This document shows positions 12,933 through 14,980 of a stretch of 14,980 nucleotides of DNA, in pieces. Numbering within the stretch: position 1 is the stretch's first letter; each line of letters starts with the position of its first letter. Location: positions 1 through 14,980 of the forward strand of contig DJYC01000111.1 of the NCBI GenBank assembly GCA_002448445.1, read 5' to 3'. A program made the translations under genes and the position numbers. This stretch comes from Treponema sp. UBA6988 (lineage in GTDB: Bacteria > Spirochaetota > Spirochaetia > Treponematales > Treponemataceae). Under the pieces are notes generated by a model, which saw only the letters and a program-made list of their open reading frames with translations, was not told the origin of the DNA and ran no database searches.

Positions 12933-14591
12933 ATGTACAAACCAGAGTTGCTCAGTTCATTAAAAGACTATAATGCAAAAAAATTCATGACGGATTTCAT
13001 TGCCGGCATTATCGTGGGCATTGTTGCCCTTCCCCTTTCCATTGCCTTTGCAATCGCTTCGGGGTGCAGCCCGGAGACAGGCCTCTACACAGCCATCATT
13101 GCAGGCTTCTGCATTGCGGCATTCGGCGGAACAAAGTGCCAGATTGGAGGCCCAACAGGTGCCTTTACGGTCATCATCTATAAAATCGTAAACAACCCCC
13201 AGCTTGGCATGGCGGGACTTGCTACGGCAACCTTGCTTGCAGGACTCATTCTTATTCTGCTGGGCGTTTTTAAGATGGGCGGACTTGTCAAATTCATCCC
13301 CTACACAATCGTAACGGGATTCACAGCCGGTATAGCCATAACGATTGCAACCGGCCAGATTGGCGACTTCTTTGGCCTTACCACAGGAAAGCTCCCGGGA
13401 ACCTTTACAGGAAAAATACTTGCCTATGCAAATTCCTTCCATACTATAGACTGGTATTCATCTGCAATGGCAATCATCTGCCTTGTAATAATCTTCCTCT
13501 GGCCCAAGGTAACAAAAAAAATCCCCGGCAGTCTGATAGTAATCATCCTTGCAACAGTCGCAAACATCATAATCTCAAACTACACAGAACTCCACACGGA
13601 CATAATCAAGGACCGCTACACAATCCCTTCATCGCTTCCAAAGCCCCAGCTTCCGGCATTGGGCATACAGACAATAATAGACGTATTCCCCACCGCCTGC
13701 TCCATTGCAATCCTTGCCGCCATAGAATCCCTTCTTTCTGCGGTAGTTGCAGACGGTATGATAGGAACCAAGCACGACTCAAACAACGAGCTTATTGGCC
13801 AGGGTATAGCAAACCTGCTTAGCCCACTCTTTGGCGGTCTCCCCGCAACAGGAGCAATTGCCCGCACAGCCACCAACATCAAGAACGGAGGAAGGACACC
13901 TGTTGCCGGAATGGTTCACGCGGTAATCCTCCTCCTAATAATGGTATTCTTTGGCAAATACGTTGAATACATTCCCCTTGCAGCCCTCTCGGCAGTGCTA
14001 ATTTCCGTAGCATGGAACATGGCAGGGGTAAGCGCAATCAGGGCCTTGCTTAAGGGAGAAAAATCCGACATCTGCGTTCTTTTGGTAACTTTCCTTATTA
14101 CGGTATTTGTTGACCTTACTTACGCAATCGGCGTAGGCCTTATCTTTGCGGCATTCTTCTTTATAAAGAAAATTAGCGACCTTAGCGAAGTCCAGGCCGG
14201 CCAGCGCACAATCGTAACCGGAATCAGGGGCGACGGCAACGAAGAAAAGATAGACGTTCCAAACAGCGTCATGGTCTACGAAATTGACGGCTCGCTCTTC
14301 TTTGGAACAATACGCAAATTTGAGCTTGCGGCGGAACGTGCCGGCCTTGGCTACAAGGTTCTTATCCTGCGCATGAGGAACACCCTCTACATAGACGCTG
14401 GCGGAATCCGCGCCCTTGAGCAGCTAAAGGCCCTCTGCGACAAAAACAAAATCCAGATTGTCCTTTCGGGAATCCACACCCAGCCTTACATGCTCTGCGA
14501 AAAAATGGGTATGGCAGACAAAATTGGCCGCGAAAACATTTTTGACAACATAAACGACGCTCTTAAAAGGGCAAACGAACTTATAAAATAA
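12933..14591 (+). CDS. SulP-family anion transporter with STAS domain
   Basis: A 552-residue SulP (SLC26-type) membrane transporter for sulfate, bicarbonate or another anion. The N-terminal half opens with MTDFIAGIIVGIVALPLSIA and GLYTAIIAGFCIAAFGGTKC, followed by QIGGPTGAFTVI, all hallmark words of the family. It has about 12-14 membrane segments to around residue 430. The centre (AIESLLSAVVADGMIGTKHD, then ELIGQGIANLLSPLFGGLPA) matches the conserved substrate-pathway region. The C-terminal 110 residues are a cytoplasmic STAS domain (VMVYEIDGSLFFG, then YIDAGGIRALEQL) that regulates transport. A frame opens at a TTG at 12876, but ATG 12933 has the ribosome-binding site AGGAA and a typical N-terminus, so the shorter start is used. 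The substrate cannot be fixed from sequence. Confidence 0.93.
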   Translation: MYKPELLSSLKDYNAKKFMTDFIAGIIVGIVALPLSIAFAIASGCSPETGLYTAIIAGFCIAAFGGTKCQIGGPTGAFTVIIYKIVNNPQLGMAGLATATLLAGLILILLGVFKMGGLVKFIPYTIVTGFTAGIAITIATGQIGDFFGLTTGKLPGTFTGKILAYANSFHTIDWYSSAMAIICLVIIFLWPKVTKKIPGSLIVIILATVANIIISNYTELHTDIIKDRYTIPSSLPKPQLPALGIQTIIDVFPTACSIAILAAIESLLSAVVADGMIGTKHDSNNELIGQGIANLLSPLFGGLPATGAIARTATNIKNGGRTPVAGMVHAVILLLIMVFFGKYVEYIPLAALSAVLISVAWNMAGVSAIRALLKGEKSDICVLLVTFLITVFVDLTYAIGVGLIFAAFFFIKKISDLSEVQAGQRTIVTGIRGDGNEEKIDVPNSVMVYEIDGSLFFGTIRKFELAAERAGLGYKVLILRMRNTLYIDAGGIRALEQLKALCDKNKIQIVLSGIHTQPYMLCEKMGMADKIGRENIFDNINDALKRANELIK

Positions 14592-14657
14592 TTTTTGGAC
14601 GGAACTCTAGGGGCTGGGCAATTTTTTTTATTGCAAACATACACTACCGTTTGCCTT

Positions 14658-14937
14658 CCCCGCTTTCCAGGGTTCCGCTACCGCTCCATTGCAGTTGGGT
14701 TCGGCCCTTCGACTTTGCTCAGGGACCGCCCCCAACTGCAACGGCTACGCCGCCCTTCCAATCGGGCGTAGGTCGCCTGGAAAAATCCCTCCATGGATTT
14801 TTCTAGGATTGCAGAAGCGCTTCGCACTTCTGCACGCTGCTAACCCGCCCTCCATGGCTCGATATTGCCTGGCAAGAAAGAAAAACGTTCCCTGAGTTCG
14901 TCGAAGGGAACATTCACAAAAAAACATTTGTTAACAA
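14658..14937 (+). repeat. Mosaic intergenic repeat block
   Basis: The head module (GCTTTCCAGGGTTCCGCTAC) has an 11-bp stem TTGCAGTTGGG/CCCAACTGCAA (14689-14699 with 14731-14741) framing CCCTTCGACTTTGCTCAGGG. Then come the GGCTACGCC/GGCGTAGG pairing, a 13-bp hairpin (14776-14788 with 14795-14807), and a hairpin GCAGAAG/CTTCTGC (14811-14833). Last are the conserved CCGCCCTCCATGGCTCG stretch and a GTTCCC...GGGAAC hairpin (14887-14911). The 66 bp before it (14592-14657) contain no gene and no convincing terminator. Confidence 0.75.
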
Positions 14938-14980
14938 CCGGGGTTCTTAGGGGGAACCCCTAAGCGGTGCTGGAAAGGTG
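14938..14980 (+). repeat. Structured intergenic repeat, copy 4 cut by window end
   Basis: Hairpin I is CTTAGGGG-GAA-CCCCTAAG (14946-14964), followed by CGGTGC in place of CCGTGCC. The orientation is the same as the three full copies. The rest of the element lies outside the window. Confidence 0.65.

Noticed and set aside
14689..14927. Overlapping 60-68 codon frames in the last repeat block
   Set aside because: The same reason applies: the sequence is shared repeat modules, not a conserved protein.

Overview
The window is about 15 kb of a bacterial chromosome, most likely from a host-associated treponeme (a Treponema-like spirochaete). This rests on the gene content and on the loose lipoproteins ending their signal peptides in S-C; it is an inference, not a proof. 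Coding density is moderate. Thirteen protein genes are intact by inspection, one lipoprotein gene is broken by a frameshift, and two stretches look like gene remnants. No rRNA, tRNA, CRISPR array or insertion sequence with a transposase was found.

Layout from left to right: a small secreted Lys/Pro/Ala-rich protein with a cysteine cluster (280-816) runs into a convergent 1-phosphofructokinase-type sugar kinase (819-1814, minus). A lipoprotein of unknown function (2057-2782) is followed by 670 bp of structured repeats and a gene remnant. Then comes asnS with a co-transcribed YqiA-like esterase (3455-5469). A minus-strand Xre-type regulator (5435-5761) overlaps the esterase tail to tail. It is divergent from a small lipoprotein gene whose signal peptide is out of frame at a T7 tract (5866-6299). 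A Phd/PIN-type toxin-antitoxin pair follows (6620-7353). Next is a minus-strand two-gene operon (10380 down to 7387). It encodes a multi-domain signalling protein (degenerate receiver, RsbW-like ATPase fold, cyclic-nucleotide-binding domain, histone-H1-like tail) and an NFACT/RqcH-family ribosome-quality-control protein. After almost 1 kb of repeats come a secreted protein with a carbohydrate-binding (CBM48-like) domain, a DUF1361 membrane protein and a SulP anion transporter (11343-14591), and then another repeat block to the end.

Two things stand out beyond the genes. First, the long intergenic spaces are built from a shared set of hairpin-rich repeat modules present in at least seven pieces. 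Their hairpin arms differ between copies while remaining complementary, which suggests selection on folded RNA or single-stranded DNA. Second, six genes that should be first in their transcripts have no Shine-Dalgarno sequence and carry a candidate -10 box ending only 6-10 nt before the ATG. The other first genes and the operon-internal ones have clear or moderate ribosome-binding sites. This suggests leaderless or near-leaderless mRNAs for a subset of genes.
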